A stretch of DNA of 64,000 nucleotides from assembly GCA_022457155.1 (NCBI GenBank), contig JAJGOT010000472.1, positions 113,501 through 177,500 of the forward strand. Direction: 5' to 3'. The position numbers were made by a program, and so were the translations under genes. This DNA comes from Cladopsammia gracilis (taxonomy: Eukaryota > Cnidaria > Anthozoa > Scleractinia > Dendrophylliidae). Position 1 is the first letter of the stretch. The number at the start of each line of letters is the position of its first letter. The notes under the pieces are model-generated. The model searched no databases. It saw only the letters and a list, made by a program, of their open reading frames with translations, and was not told the DNA's origin. Positions 23,901-32,033 of this stretch are shown piece by piece.

Positions 23901-24682
23901 TCAAGCTCATGAATAACGCAATATTCGGCAAAACAATGGAAAATATCCGCAAGAGAGTTGATATTAGACTTGTCAATGAAAGAAGGATTGCGGAAAAGCT
24001 TGCGGCTAAACCCACCTATCAACACCATACAATCTTTGATGAGAATCTCATCGCTGTTCATATGAAGCGGAAGAAAATGTTATTCAATAAACCAATTCCC
24101 TGCGGAATGTCAATTCTTGAAATATCAAAGGAACTTATGTTCAGATTTCACTATGAATATATGAAGCCCAAATACGGGGAGAAAGCCAAGCTGTTGTTCA
24201 CAGATACTGATTCGTTGTGCTATGAAATAGAAACTGAAGACGTCTATCAGGATCTGAAACCAGATGTGAAGGAGATGTTTGACACATCTAACTATCCCCC
24301 GGATCATCCCTCGGGAATGCCAATCATGAACAAGAAAGTGAACGGCCTCATGAAAGATGAAGCTGGGGGAAACATAATAGAAGAGTTTGTTGAATTGCGA
24401 GCAAAGTTATATAGTTATAAGTTGTTTGGCTCTGGAGGAGACAAGAAATGCAAGGGAGTGAAAAAACAAACAATAAAGAAACATATCACCCATGAGGACT
24501 TCAAAGAATGTCTTCTCAGCGGGCAAAGCCAAATGAGAACTATGAATCTCATCCGCAGCCATCAACATGAGATGTTCTCAGAAACAGTTAACAAAACAGC
24601 CTTATCCGCGGATGATGATAAGCGTTACATTCTGCCGGATAAGATTAGCACTCTTGCTTGGGGACATTGGAGACTTAATTAA
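20945..24682 (+). CDS. Intact family B DNA polymerase (protein-primed type, Polinton/adintovirus-like) with SAP and EndoVII-type zinc domains
   Basis: An uninterrupted 1245-residue frame. I prefer ATG 20945 (MEHMKVKEL) over the in-frame ATG at 20864, which lies inside the palindrome and adds only low-complexity residues. Parts in order: a SAP-like DNA-binding helix pair (KELRQIARERNIPGRS); a proline-rich linker; a conserved N-terminal domain ending NVLGYELIVHPLRIS; a C2HC finger (CLHCLNHF...HEELC); Exo I VIYADFEA (about 22257); an endonuclease VII-like knuckle CWICKGEF...DHCHFTGKYRGAAHNSCN (about 22570-22672); Exo II FHNLAGYDAH (about 22710); Exo III YLKTDVMLLAD (about 23203); motif A YLDANSLYSWVM (about 23498); motif B FKLMNNAIFGKTMEN (about 23900); motif C FTDTDSLCYE (about 24198); and the KxY box RAKLYSYK (about 24400). 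All catalytic residues are present. The family copies linear virus-like DNA from a protein primer. It is convergent with the 24709-25647 gene. Confidence 0.92.
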   Translation: MEHMKVKELRQIARERNIPGRSRVRTKSDLIRLITASSRNIDSPTPPIETQVVSETQPPPPSPPQPPILETIQNTFLSWWNWLKAAPQTIARKASNMITDFQRKVTSLYQPRINVQDGPSALEKFARQFIFEGVKGLSPRDYFQQVSDKLRRILKANRGTKIKLILSCRMKRQNLQTGEIIEIDAPFHSEIEINLAATDLTALLNQMIDTILERIATFQMRGSNWQFDFVNHLELHLVEFQPLGGSTYIPLPPFLAKKKALTNMRNLDQQCFKWAVTRALNPCETHPERITSLLRDQAEQLNWSGIVFPTRLKEIDHFERLNPDIAVNVLGYELIVHPLRISKYKHRRRVTLLLFEKDGIQHYTIVNSLSRLLSAQVNRHANRKYFCLHCLNHFYDERSLAKHEELCCSNEAIKIQMPKKGEILKFKHHNRSIKVPFVIYADFEACNEPISCCSPGNDLSFTNMFQRHRPCGFCFKVVPFEEKYLNMPPILFRAHKQSDDIAQIFVDKLVDAVKFIYKKFDRRKKMIFTAEDKKEYDAATVCWICKGEFDDFEPDKVRDHCHFTGKYRGAAHNSCNLQFRKPKFTPIIFHNLAGYDAHLFVKNLGRTPGDIKCIPNNEEQYISFSKNIIVGEYTNKDGLKVPITHELRFIASMKFMASSLENLANNLKKSGLDKLKQTNKEFGDKAELLSRKGVYPYDYMDSIERFKETKLPSKDAFYSLINESGISDEDYQHAQNVWDEMEIKNLGEHHDLYLKTDVMLLADVFEEFRNVCMENYQLDPAWYHTAPGFSFDAGLKKSGAQLSLLNDPDMLLFFEKGIRGGISMISNRHGKANNHYMSDQYDPTKPSKYILYLDANSLYSWVMTQPLPTGNFRWMKGFRRWDRIPCVLEVDLEYPKELHDLHNDYPFAPERIICENNVEKLIPNLRDKKHIIMHHRALKQALKHGLKLTKIHRGISFTEEPWLKSYIQLNIQLRQAGKNDFEKDFFKLMNNAIFGKTMENIRKRVDIRLVNERRIAEKLAAKPTYQHHTIFDENLIAVHMKRKKMLFNKPIPCGMSILEISKELMFRFHYEYMKPKYGEKAKLLFTDTDSLCYEIETEDVYQDLKPDVKEMFDTSNYPPDHPSGMPIMNKKVNGLMKDEAGGNIIEEFVELRAKLYSYKLFGSGGDKKCKGVKKQTIKKHITHEDFKECLLSGQSQMRTMNLIRSHQHEMFSETVNKTALSADDDKRYILPDKISTLAWGHWRLN

Positions 24683-24709
24683 GCTAATAAATCATTCATT
24701 TAATAGCTT
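24681..24709. terminator. Stop-to-stop hairpin with poly(A) signals for both strands
   Basis: A 12-bp inverted repeat with one mismatch (AAGCTAATAAAT, loop CATTC, ATTTAATAGCTT). It spans exactly from the polymerase stop (24680-24682) to the stop of the convergent gene (24709-24711). AATAAA on the plus strand (24686-24691) and ATTAAA on the minus strand (24699-24704) lie inside the arms. It probably ends both transcripts. Confidence 0.6.
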
Positions 24710-25647
24710 CAATGATCATTTTTCTTGAGAATCTTGATACTCCATATGTTTCTCTCATTATTTTCATTAGTAAACTCCAAGCAGTAGCATTGTAGTTCTA
24801 TATACTTTTTCAATTCTTTCTCATCATATTTTTCTCTATACTCGCCAAATCTTTGAATGAAGTCTTTCATAGTGGCTATTAAAGCTATCTCCCCAGTTTT
24901 CTGATTTGACAATATGAGTTTGGTATCAACAAACAGGGAAGGAGTCTCATCATACTCTAACTCGTGATAACCCCTTTCAAACTTCTTTTCTTCTGGAGTT
25001 TTTATCACATCTTTCTGGAGAATCTTTATGTCCCACCTTTCTTCATCATCCTTTTCATTATAAATCTCCAATATTTTCAATCGATTTTCAACTGTCATTT
25101 CCCAGTCTTCCTCAGTTCTTTGTTCGACATAATTACCAAATCTTTTACTCCAGTCGTTCATATTGGCAATGGCAGCTATTTCTCCATTTGATTGATTTGA
25201 CAATATGACTTTGGTATCAATAAATAGGGAAGGAGTCTCATCAGGCTTTAACTCATGATAACCCCTTTCAAACTCCTTTATTTGTTCTAGAGTTGTTTTA
25301 AATTTGGGTTTTGGTTTTGGTTTTGGTTGTGATGGCTTTGCCGCCAATCTCCGTCTCTGGGGAAAAACATATCTGCCACTTCTGAGTTTTTTTTGACATT
25401 GTTCTAATTTTGCCTTGGTAACTCTAAGGGATTCTTCAACAGCGAGTGAAACTTTATCACGTATTTCAATTTTAAACTGTTTCCCATCACTTCGACGCCT
25501 GAATTTGAGTTTTCCCGTTTGCAAAGCATGGGGAATAGTCTTTTTATCGACTTTCAAAGCGCGAGAAGCAGCAGATACAGATGGAAATACTTGTTCAAAA
25601 TCATCGGAAGTTATTTTAATTGAAACCACCATTTTCAATGCTGTCAA
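24709..25647 (-). CDS. 312-residue protein: NUMOD1-like helix-turn-helix plus two tandem 88-residue repeats
   Basis: An intact minus-strand frame of the virus-like module. Start at 25647 or, equally likely, the Met five residues later at 25632 (MVVSIKIT). Residues about 18-50 (VFPSVSAASRALKVDKKTIP) look like a NUMOD1-type DNA-binding helix-turn-helix, seen next to homing endonucleases and in large DNA viruses. A basic, Lys-Pro-rich linker (about 95-120) follows. Then come two copies of one domain at about 126-212 and 223-310. Each begins FERGYHEL, has DETPSLF-x-DTK-x-ILSNQ and ends W-x-IKIL-K. I do not recognise this repeated domain. Function is unknown; DNA binding is a reasonable inference from the N-terminus. 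It converges on the polymerase gene with only the shared hairpin between them. Confidence 0.75.
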   Translation of the reverse strand: MTALKMVVSIKITSDDFEQVFPSVSAASRALKVDKKTIPHALQTGKLKFRRRSDGKQFKIEIRDKVSLAVEESLRVTKAKLEQCQKKLRSGRYVFPQRRRLAAKPSQPKPKPKPKFKTTLEQIKEFERGYHELKPDETPSLFIDTKVILSNQSNGEIAAIANMNDWSKRFGNYVEQRTEEDWEMTVENRLKILEIYNEKDDEERWDIKILQKDVIKTPEEKKFERGYHELEYDETPSLFVDTKLILSNQKTGEIALIATMKDFIQRFGEYREKYDEKELKKYIELQCYCLEFTNENNERNIWSIKILKKNDH

Positions 25648-25670
25648 AAATAGGGATATTTTTTTATTTT

Positions 25671-25759
25671 GCGGGTAAAAAGACTATTGTTGAAATGATA
25701 TATGAATATATTCTATTTCTGTTATGCGAAGATTCAGATCAATGAACGTTGACATTGTT
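25671..25759. repeat. Palindromic intergenic unit 1, left half
   Basis: First 89 bases of a 145-bp imperfect palindrome. It begins GCGGGTAAAAAGAC, passes through ATTCTATTTCT and the loop AAGATTCAGATCAATGAACG, and ends GACATTGTT. Copies 2 and 3 continue directly with CGCATAATAG, but here the sequence breaks at 25760 and resumes at 28530. Confidence 0.85.
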
Positions 25760-25792
25760 ACAATTAGACGCTTAGATCGCGAACGCTTTTGG

Positions 25793-28129
25793 ATGTTAGA
25801 ACTCGCCACTGTGTATCCTTATGGACTCAATGATCGATTACAACATGTTGGAAACATTTCAAATTCAAATATTCTATCCGGTATTAATGTTTTTAACCTT
25901 TTCAATCGTCGTAAACGCCGTAAAAGAAGCCACGGACGACGTCGTAATTCAAGACGTCCTTGCGAGTTAACATTAGACCAACTTCGCAATTTGTACAACG
26001 GAGGTCACGGTGGCCTTCATCGTCTCCTTACAACTCTCTATAGCACCCGATTACCTAATTTACATAAACTTTTCAATGAATGTCAGCAGCTTATAGCAGC
26101 CAATCGGGATCAACGTTTTAGGAGAATTGTTTTAGATATCTGCTGCAAAAGGTTATTTTTTCCAGTACGTACAGGTTATAACTCCAGCGCTAAACCTCAG
26201 CGGCGCTTTATTAAGATATATTTTCACAATAAAGGGATAGACAAAGTTAACCTAACTAACATTTTACATAACAAACTAGTTAAATCTAAAGTACCTATCT
26301 ATTTTCAAGAACAGGATCCGCCACTAATAAGTTATAAATACACGAACACCATTTCTAGGAGCATCTTTAATTATAATCAAACCCTCAATAACGTTAATAT
26401 CAATGATTATAGTAATACATCTTCATCTTGTGACTGCGCGTCTTCCACCTTTCGTTATGAGCCTCATGGCCATGTCATTACTGGAGATCTACGCATTGTT
26501 AAGAATAGAAAACTAAGACGTCTATTGGAGAAAGGTCCGAAGTATAGGGAGCAGAATACCGTCGATTGGAATCTAAACAAGAAGATATTGACGAAGGCTG
26601 TAGATGATTACACCAAGAACTGGAGTAAACGTGAAGGTTGCCATGTGTCAGCATTGGAAGAATGGTCGGAGACAGTAAAGCTGATCATCCAGAATAGAAT
26701 CAACAACCTACAGCGTCGTAATTTTAGACCCAGTCATAAACCCTTAGAAGACAAACATGTCATGGCACACTTGAAAGAACTTCAAGAAAAGTACGTACTA
26801 GTGCCTGCGGACAAAGCTGGCAATAACATCATTTTTGTTTGCAAGTATTACTACATACATACCCTGATGGAAGAACTTGGCATTAACTCCGGCAGTACTA
26901 TTAATTCTACATATGAAAAACAAGATGTTACAGCTGATGAGATTATACGGACCCACAACACGACCTTAGAAAATGCATTCCACATCACCTTGCAACAGAA
27001 GGAGAAAAATTTGCCCAAAATATATTGGATACCAAAACTTCACAAGACACCATACAAAGCACGTTTTATTGCAGGTTCAAGTTCCTGCACTACTACTAAG
27101 ATCTCTAAATTGATAACTGAGTGCCTTAAACTGGTCAAGAGTCACTGTACTTCATACTGCAAGACTATTTTAGAACGAACAGGAGTTAATTGCATGTGGG
27201 TCATCAACAATTCGTTGGATGTTATTCACACATTGCAGGACAAACAACTTTCGCTTAATCATGTGAGTACTTGGGACTTTTCCACTCTTTATACTAGCCT
27301 TCCACACGCTAAACTTAAACATCAACTCCATGATCTACTTGAAAGGGTTTTTAACACCAGAGGAAAAAATTTCATAGCAACCAATAATTTCCACACATTC
27401 TGGGCTAATGATAGGAAATCTACGAAGTACACTTACTTCTCCTGTAGGGAACTGTGCCTCGCTATTGACTTTCTTATCGACAATATCTACGTCCGCTTCG
27501 GAAACACAGTTTTTCGGCAAATTATTGGCATACCTATGGGCACTAACAGCGCACCTTTGTTGGCTGATCTGTTCCTCCACACCTTCGAGTATGACTTCAT
27601 GCTAAGAACAATGAAGCAAGATATGACCCTAGCTGTCCAATTTAGCAACACCTTTCGTTATATCGACGATTTATTGAGCGTTAACAATGAAAATTTTGGA
27701 AATCACATCAGCGACATTTATCCGTCGGACCTGGAACTAAAGAACACTACCTTAACATCAAATGAGGTGTGTTATCTGGACACGAGAATCAAGAATGGTG
27801 ACAACAACACGCCTTTCCATCTTAGTGTCTACGACAAGAGGGATGACTTCTCATTTCGGATTGTCAATTTCCCTCATATGGACAGCAATATTCCAGCCAA
27901 TCCGGCTTATGGTGTTTATATATCTCAATTGGTAAGATATGCTAGAATTTGCACGTCGAAGTTGGATTTTATGCATAGACTTCGCCGACTTTCATCACGT
28001 CTCCTTCACCAAGGGTTCAAATCTTCACTCCTTCGAAAATCATTTACTAAATTCTTCAAACGCCATAGTGCTATCATTGAGAAATATGGCACTACACTAC
28101 GAGAAATTGAACTAGCAATCCAAAATTAA
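25793..28129 (+). CDS. Intact Penelope-like reverse transcriptase (N-terminal GIY-YIG tail, Naiad-like)
   Basis: The frame is open from 25724, but its first 12 codons lie in the host palindrome, so I start at ATG 25793. The upstream in-frame part of the insert, [10 protein letters not shown], plus [14 protein letters not shown], resembles the end of a GIY-YIG endonuclease (R-x-x-E-x-x-W-x-x-x-L-x-T-x-x-P-x-G-L-N). This suggests a PLE with its endonuclease at the N-terminus, 5'-truncated on insertion. The leader has a basic stretch ([17 protein letters not shown]), then [17 protein letters not shown] and [11 protein letters not shown] motifs are intact: [32 protein letters not shown] (A), [16 protein letters not shown] (B) and [10 protein letters not shown] (C, active YIDD). 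The tail has [14 protein letters not shown] and [12 protein letters not shown]. No C-terminal GIY-YIG follows, unlike the relic at 14354-16600. The complete RT suggests a young insertion. Confidence 0.85.
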   Translation: MLELATVYPYGLNDRLQHVGNISNSNILSGINVFNLFNRRKRRKRSHGRRRNSRRPCELTLDQLRNLYNGGHGGLHRLLTTLYSTRLPNLHKLFNECQQLIAANRDQRFRRIVLDICCKRLFFPVRTGYNSSAKPQRRFIKIYFHNKGIDKVNLTNILHNKLVKSKVPIYFQEQDPPLISYKYTNTISRSIFNYNQTLNNVNINDYSNTSSSCDCASSTFRYEPHGHVITGDLRIVKNRKLRRLLEKGPKYREQNTVDWNLNKKILTKAVDDYTKNWSKREGCHVSALEEWSETVKLIIQNRINNLQRRNFRPSHKPLEDKHVMAHLKELQEKYVLVPADKAGNNIIFVCKYYYIHTLMEELGINSGSTINSTYEKQDVTADEIIRTHNTTLENAFHITLQQKEKNLPKIYWIPKLHKTPYKARFIAGSSSCTTTKISKLITECLKLVKSHCTSYCKTILERTGVNCMWVINNSLDVIHTLQDKQLSLNHVSTWDFSTLYTSLPHAKLKHQLHDLLERVFNTRGKNFIATNNFHTFWANDRKSTKYTYFSCRELCLAIDFLIDNIYVRFGNTVFRQIIGIPMGTNSAPLLADLFLHTFEYDFMLRTMKQDMTLAVQFSNTFRYIDDLLSVNNENFGNHISDIYPSDLELKNTTLTSNEVCYLDTRIKNGDNNTPFHLSVYDKRDDFSFRIVNFPHMDSNIPANPAYGVYISQLVRYARICTSKLDFMHRLRRLSSRLLHQGFKSSLLRKSFTKFFKRHSAIIEKYGTTLREIELAIQN

Positions 28130-28459
28130 GAAACACCGCCGTATCCTTTGTTATTTCAGATCCTTTATATTATTCTAGCGCCCCTATTTAATTTCTATAT
28201 TGCTTCTATTCAGGTCAATGCTAGTGCGCGCGCGCGGTTTTCCTTGAGTCGTGCGCGTGCTTAGCTTGTTTAGTTGACGTGTGTGCTTAGTTCGTTATTT
28301 AACGTACTACATTTATTTTGCGTTGTTTTCCTAACTGATATGTCTTGTCAGTAACTGTGCTCACACTGTGGGTGGCTCCTCCTAAAATGTTCTGCAATTG
28401 GTATAGGATTTAATGGAGCCGAAACCAATTGTGGAATTGCACGCATTTTGGGCATCCTA
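28130..28459 (+). other. 3' non-coding region of the Penelope-like insertion
   Basis: Contains a CG dinucleotide run (GCGCGCGCGCGG at about 28227) and T-rich sequence. No further ORF. It leads to a hammerhead-like core at 28460. Confidence 0.5.
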
Positions 28460-28478
28460 CTGATGAACAGTTACGAAA
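28460..28478 (+). ncRNA. Hammerhead-like core (CTGATGA...CGAAA) near the 3' end of the insertion
   Basis: CTGATGA (28460-28466), eight bases, then GAAA (28475-28478), about 50 bases before the insertion's right edge. Position and order match ribozymes of Penelope-like elements. Stem II here is not convincing (ACAGTTAC does not pair well), so this may be a decayed or non-standard copy. Confidence 0.35.
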
Positions 28479-28529
28479 TTCAGATATATTTAGTAGCCAC
28501 ATTTATTTGCGGTCTGTCCCCTTTGAATT

Positions 28530-28585
28530 CGCATAATAGAAATAGAATTATTTCAATATTATTCAATGACAGTCTTTTTACCCGT
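28530..28585. repeat. Palindromic intergenic unit 1, right half
   Basis: CGCATAATAGAAATAG through CAGTCTTTTTACCCGT. It completes unit 1 after the retroelement. Rejoined in length it is 145 bases, the same as units 2 and 3. Confidence 0.85.
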
Positions 28586-28602
28586 AAAATAGGGGTTATT
28601 TT

Positions 28603-28746
28603 GCGGGTAAAAAGATTGTTATTCAATAATATATCAATATATTCTATTTCTCTCAGGAGAAGATTCAGATCAATGAACGTTGACATTGTTCGCATAATAG
28701 AAATAGAATTATTTCAATATTATTCAATGACAGTCTTTTTACCCGC
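28603..28746. repeat. Palindromic intergenic unit 2
   Basis: Uninterrupted 144-bp imperfect palindrome. The left arm starts GCGGGTAAAAAGATTG and the right arm ends CAGTCTTTTTACCCGC. A central loop of about 35 bases holds AATGAACGTTGACATTG. Confidence 0.9.
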
Positions 28747-28776
28747 AAAATAGGGGATTATCATCAGCATCATTTC

Positions 28777-28921
28777 GCGGGTAAAAAGACTATTATTCAA
28801 TAATATATCAATATATTCTATTTCTCTCAGGGAAAGATTCAGACAATGAAACATGTTGTCTTCTTCGCATAATAGATATAGAATTATTTTAATATTCTTC
28901 ATCTACCCTCTTTTTACCCGC
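28777..28921. repeat. Palindromic intergenic unit 3
   Basis: A 145-bp copy more diverged in its loop (GATTCAGACAATGAAACATG) and right arm, but with the same GCGGGTAAAAAGAC and TTTTTACCCGC ends. It lies 75 bases upstream of the 28996 start, so it may hold that gene's promoter. Confidence 0.85.
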
Positions 28922-28995
28922 AAAATGGGAATAAACTTGAACATTGGAAGCTAGTCACATTAATCACAAAAAAGATTATTTTTTCTCTATTTAAA

Positions 28996-29650
28996 ATGAT
29001 AACCAAGTTTAATTATGATATCCAGCAGATCCAGCTCTCAGAACCAGAAACAAAGAAATCAGGGCAGTTTTCATTCGCCGTTCTCCCAATTCAATATGAG
29101 GACAACAAGCCACTTGATATATTTCTCGAAGGTGGAATGAAAATATGGGAACACAAGACTGATGACAAATCAAATTATTCCCTGGGTTTCACTCTCGATG
29201 AAAAATCTCAGCAAATGTTCGAAGAAATGCAAACCAAGATTCAGCAACTAACCAAAGCCAAACCAACCAGCACTCAAGAAAGTAAATCCCAAACTCAGAC
29301 TTCAACCAGATTCTTTGCAGATTGTGAAAGATGATCAGAGTTCCCAGAAGAAAATCTATGCTAAACTCTATGCCAACAAAGATGGCCGAATCAATTGCCC
29401 ATTTTCCAAAGAAATAGCCGAAAAAACAAAAACCAAAATCAATCCACATGACTTCGTTGGTATCCCTCTAGACGGCCTGCTTGTAGTTAGATTGCGTCAA
29501 GTATTTCTAGGTAATATCTCCTCTGTCTCTGTTGTAGTTAAAGAAGTTCTTGTGAAAGAAATAGTTCAGCCTCCGAATTATTTCGATGAATACGAGGATG
29601 AGGGTCTTGTAGTTAACGACACTAATGATCTTTCTTGCTGTGGAAATTAA
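28996..29650 (+). pseudogene. Third gene of the virus-like module, split by a frameshift
   Basis: Two overlapping frames look like one protein of about 215 residues. The first (28996-29334) starts MITKFNYDIQQ and contains MKIWEHKTDDKSNYSLGF, then a coiled, Gln/Thr-rich stretch. The second frame is entered before 29335 and has no proper ATG. It continues with KKIYAKLYANKDGRINCPFS, HDFVGIPLDGLLVVRLRQVF and a beta-rich VSVVVKEVLVKEIV, then an acidic tail to the stop at 29648-29650. A single-base indel in the repetitive linker (about 29260-29330) is the simplest explanation; programmed frameshifting is possible but no classical slippery site was recognised. The beta-rich second half with a small polar N-terminal domain would suit an OB-fold single-stranded-DNA-binding protein, which replication modules of this kind often carry, but I have no sequence match to prove it. 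Confidence 0.55.
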
Positions 29651-29656
29651 ATGAAG

Positions 29657-29686
29657 AAATTATTAAAGGGCAACCTTTAATAATTT
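29657..29686. terminator. Perfect 13-bp hairpin with GCAA tetraloop
   Basis: AAATTATTAAAGG, loop GCAA, CCTTTAATAATTT, starting 6 bases after the stop codon. A GNRA loop on a perfect stem directly behind the last gene suggests a transcript 3' end structure, like the hairpin between the two convergent genes. Confidence 0.6.
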
Positions 29687-29699
29687 AATTCTCATCCGA

Positions 29700-32029
29700 A
29701 GAGCTACCGATATAGATTTTGGGCAAACTGGTCAACATTTCTTGCAAAAGTAACAATTATGATGTTTTTTTAAGTCATAAGAAAAGCAACGCTTCAGTAG
29801 CGTTTGAATTTTTAGGAACATAGTGTAAATACATGCCTTGAACTTCACAGCAACGCAACTGCTTCAATAATGAGCTGTCACATACAGTAAACAAAAGATA
29901 AAGCGTTGGCAAATGGGAAGTTTGAAAAACACTTCTTGCAAGATCTGTCAAAACCTTTGAAATATTACAAGGTATGCAAACGAAATATCCCGAGCTACCA
30001 CAAAAAATAAAATCGAAATAAAACACCGTCTCGCCTGACTACAGACCTTGAGTATTCATTTTCAAAAGAACAAAATATTACCCTTGCTTTCGACACGTTA
30101 ATCAACTTAGCAACGAATCAAACGGATTTTCGAAAATCATAAAACTCTAAACAACTAAGATTAAGTGCCGTAGAAATGTTTTCGTCACATCCCGGATATT
30201 CCTTTTTTAAAGTGTACTGAATGTTTTAAAGCAAGAACGCCAACTTTGCCCTGAAAAACCGGCAGACCTTGAAATGAAGTAATGGCAAGACTGAAGTTAC
30301 CAGCTGTTCAAAAACTGAAAAAATAACGAATTATCACTAGAATGACGTAAAGGCAAACAGATCAAACTGAAAGTGGAACGAAAACAAAAAACCTTGCAAT
30401 TATATATGACTTTTTGTTACGAGGTATCTAACATTTTTCAGACGTCTAACAAATTTACGTTTTGTCCCAAAAATACATCATAGCGTAAGCATCCCTGAAA
30501 GTATCGCTTAAAAGCATCGCTTAAAGCAACATTTCAATTTTCCTGAACGAGTTTGAATTACATAGCAACAAGTTAAATTACATAGCAACCGCGTGCATGA
30601 GTCGTCATACATGAAAAAAAAAACCTGCTGTAAATTGTAAACAAAAAACTTAATTTAGCAAATGGAAAGTCCAAATATGTCAAAGCTTATGTTTGCAGAC
30701 GAACTGCACCGAGCTAACCGACAGTACTATTATTAAAGAGAGACTTATTTTGTTTAACACAATTTCAATTTTTCAATTAAAACGTTATTAAGTCCTTTTC
30801 CGACGAATTATCTGAAAACTACAAGACATATATAAAAAGCCTACTGCAAAGTACAATTTCCAAATCGCCGCTTGCGCCAAATTGTACACAATTTTCAATG
30901 AAACAATATATATTTTTACTTGTTAGATCACATGGTACCCACGGTCAGAAGAGAACACTTAGTCGCAAATATAAGGATTTGTATGGATTTTACTGTTGAT
31001 TTAGTAAGCGAACGAAACATGACAATAAACAGACATAATGTTTACATATCACAAAACATGTTGTTTATGTGAAGTTTCTTGACTGTCCTGGAACCTCAAA
31101 GTCATACTTTAGCCTGTTTTAATTCATAGTACTCTCTAACCTTGAATAACCCAAGGGTTAGCCGACGAATGGAAGCTAAAAATCTGCCTTAATCGATCCC
31201 AATCTCTCCTAACTTCACTCGAGTGTAGATCGAAGATGAAAAGTCTCCGACAAAATTGAAATAAAGCTATAAATTCAAAAGATGGAAACTGAAAGAATAA
31301 AACAGAAAGCTCTAAAGTTATGACTGTTGTGGGGTACTCTACATTTGTAACCTGAAGAATTAAAAAAAAAAAGTTTGAGATGTAAAGATGTCAGCGGGTG
31401 ACCAGCCAATATATTCCGCTCTGACCAAACCTTGGATCGGGAACGGTTCGTTCGACGGCTTCAAATGTGACAGGCCGTTGCTTCTCTTCTCCTGCTGGGG
31501 TGTGTAATTTTGGCAGAGCTAAATGTTATCAGCATTAAAAAAGTAATAATAAATAAACTCATTAACATTTTACTATATTTTTCTTTTGCCAAAAAAATCA
31601 GAAGAGAGCGTCTTAAGCGTCTGCAGCGTCTTGTTTAATGTTTAGTACCAACATTTAGCTAATATATTCATCGGTGCCATGTTGGTTAACAATTTTGGCA
31701 AAGAAAACTGTTTTGAGAAAAGGGAAAAAAACCTTTTTCTGGCTGCCAAACTGACCATTCTAAAATCCTCGCAAAGCTCGAGCGAAAATGGCATGACAAC
31801 GTTGACTGAAGTTAACTTTAATTTTCGTCTGTATCACGTGTACGTTTATAAACGTTTTATCGAACTAGCTTGTTCGGTCCGTATTAGTAAAAATATTAGT
31901 CTTGTTATTGTCTTTTTTTGCTGGCAGTTGCTTTCGTCCCGTTCTAGCCCCTCTTGCACTGAACAAGTTAGTCGATAACATCTGTGTATACCTCTGTCTG
32001 GATTTTGTTCAATTTTTAATATCGTTGGC
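29700..32029. other. AT-rich DNA with a diverged dispersed repeat
   Basis: No gene seen. Two segments (about 30340-30470 and 31375-31500) are diverged copies of sequence at about 34075-34215 and 34245-34360. Shared landmarks are AAACCTTGCAATTATATA-like text and GCGGGTGACCAGC/ACGGGTGACCAGC with GGGAACGGTTC. So an unidentified long repeat occurs twice, with extra material in the first copy. Confidence 0.5.
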
Positions 32030-32033
32030 TTAA

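Larger units (their letters stand above)
25760..28529 (+). mobile_element. 2770-bp Penelope-like retroelement insertion splitting palindrome unit 1
   Basis: Both edges are defined by comparison with the uninterrupted palindrome copies at 28603 and 28777. Left edge is GACATTGTT|ACAATTAGACG; right edge is CCCTTTGAATT|CGCATAATAG. The insert carries the reverse transcriptase gene and 400 bases of 3' sequence. No clear target duplication is visible. Confidence 0.8.

Noticed and set aside
25724..28129. Reverse transcriptase as an original gene of the DNA-polymerase module
   Set aside because: The gene splits a palindrome that is intact in two neighbouring copies, so it is an insertion.
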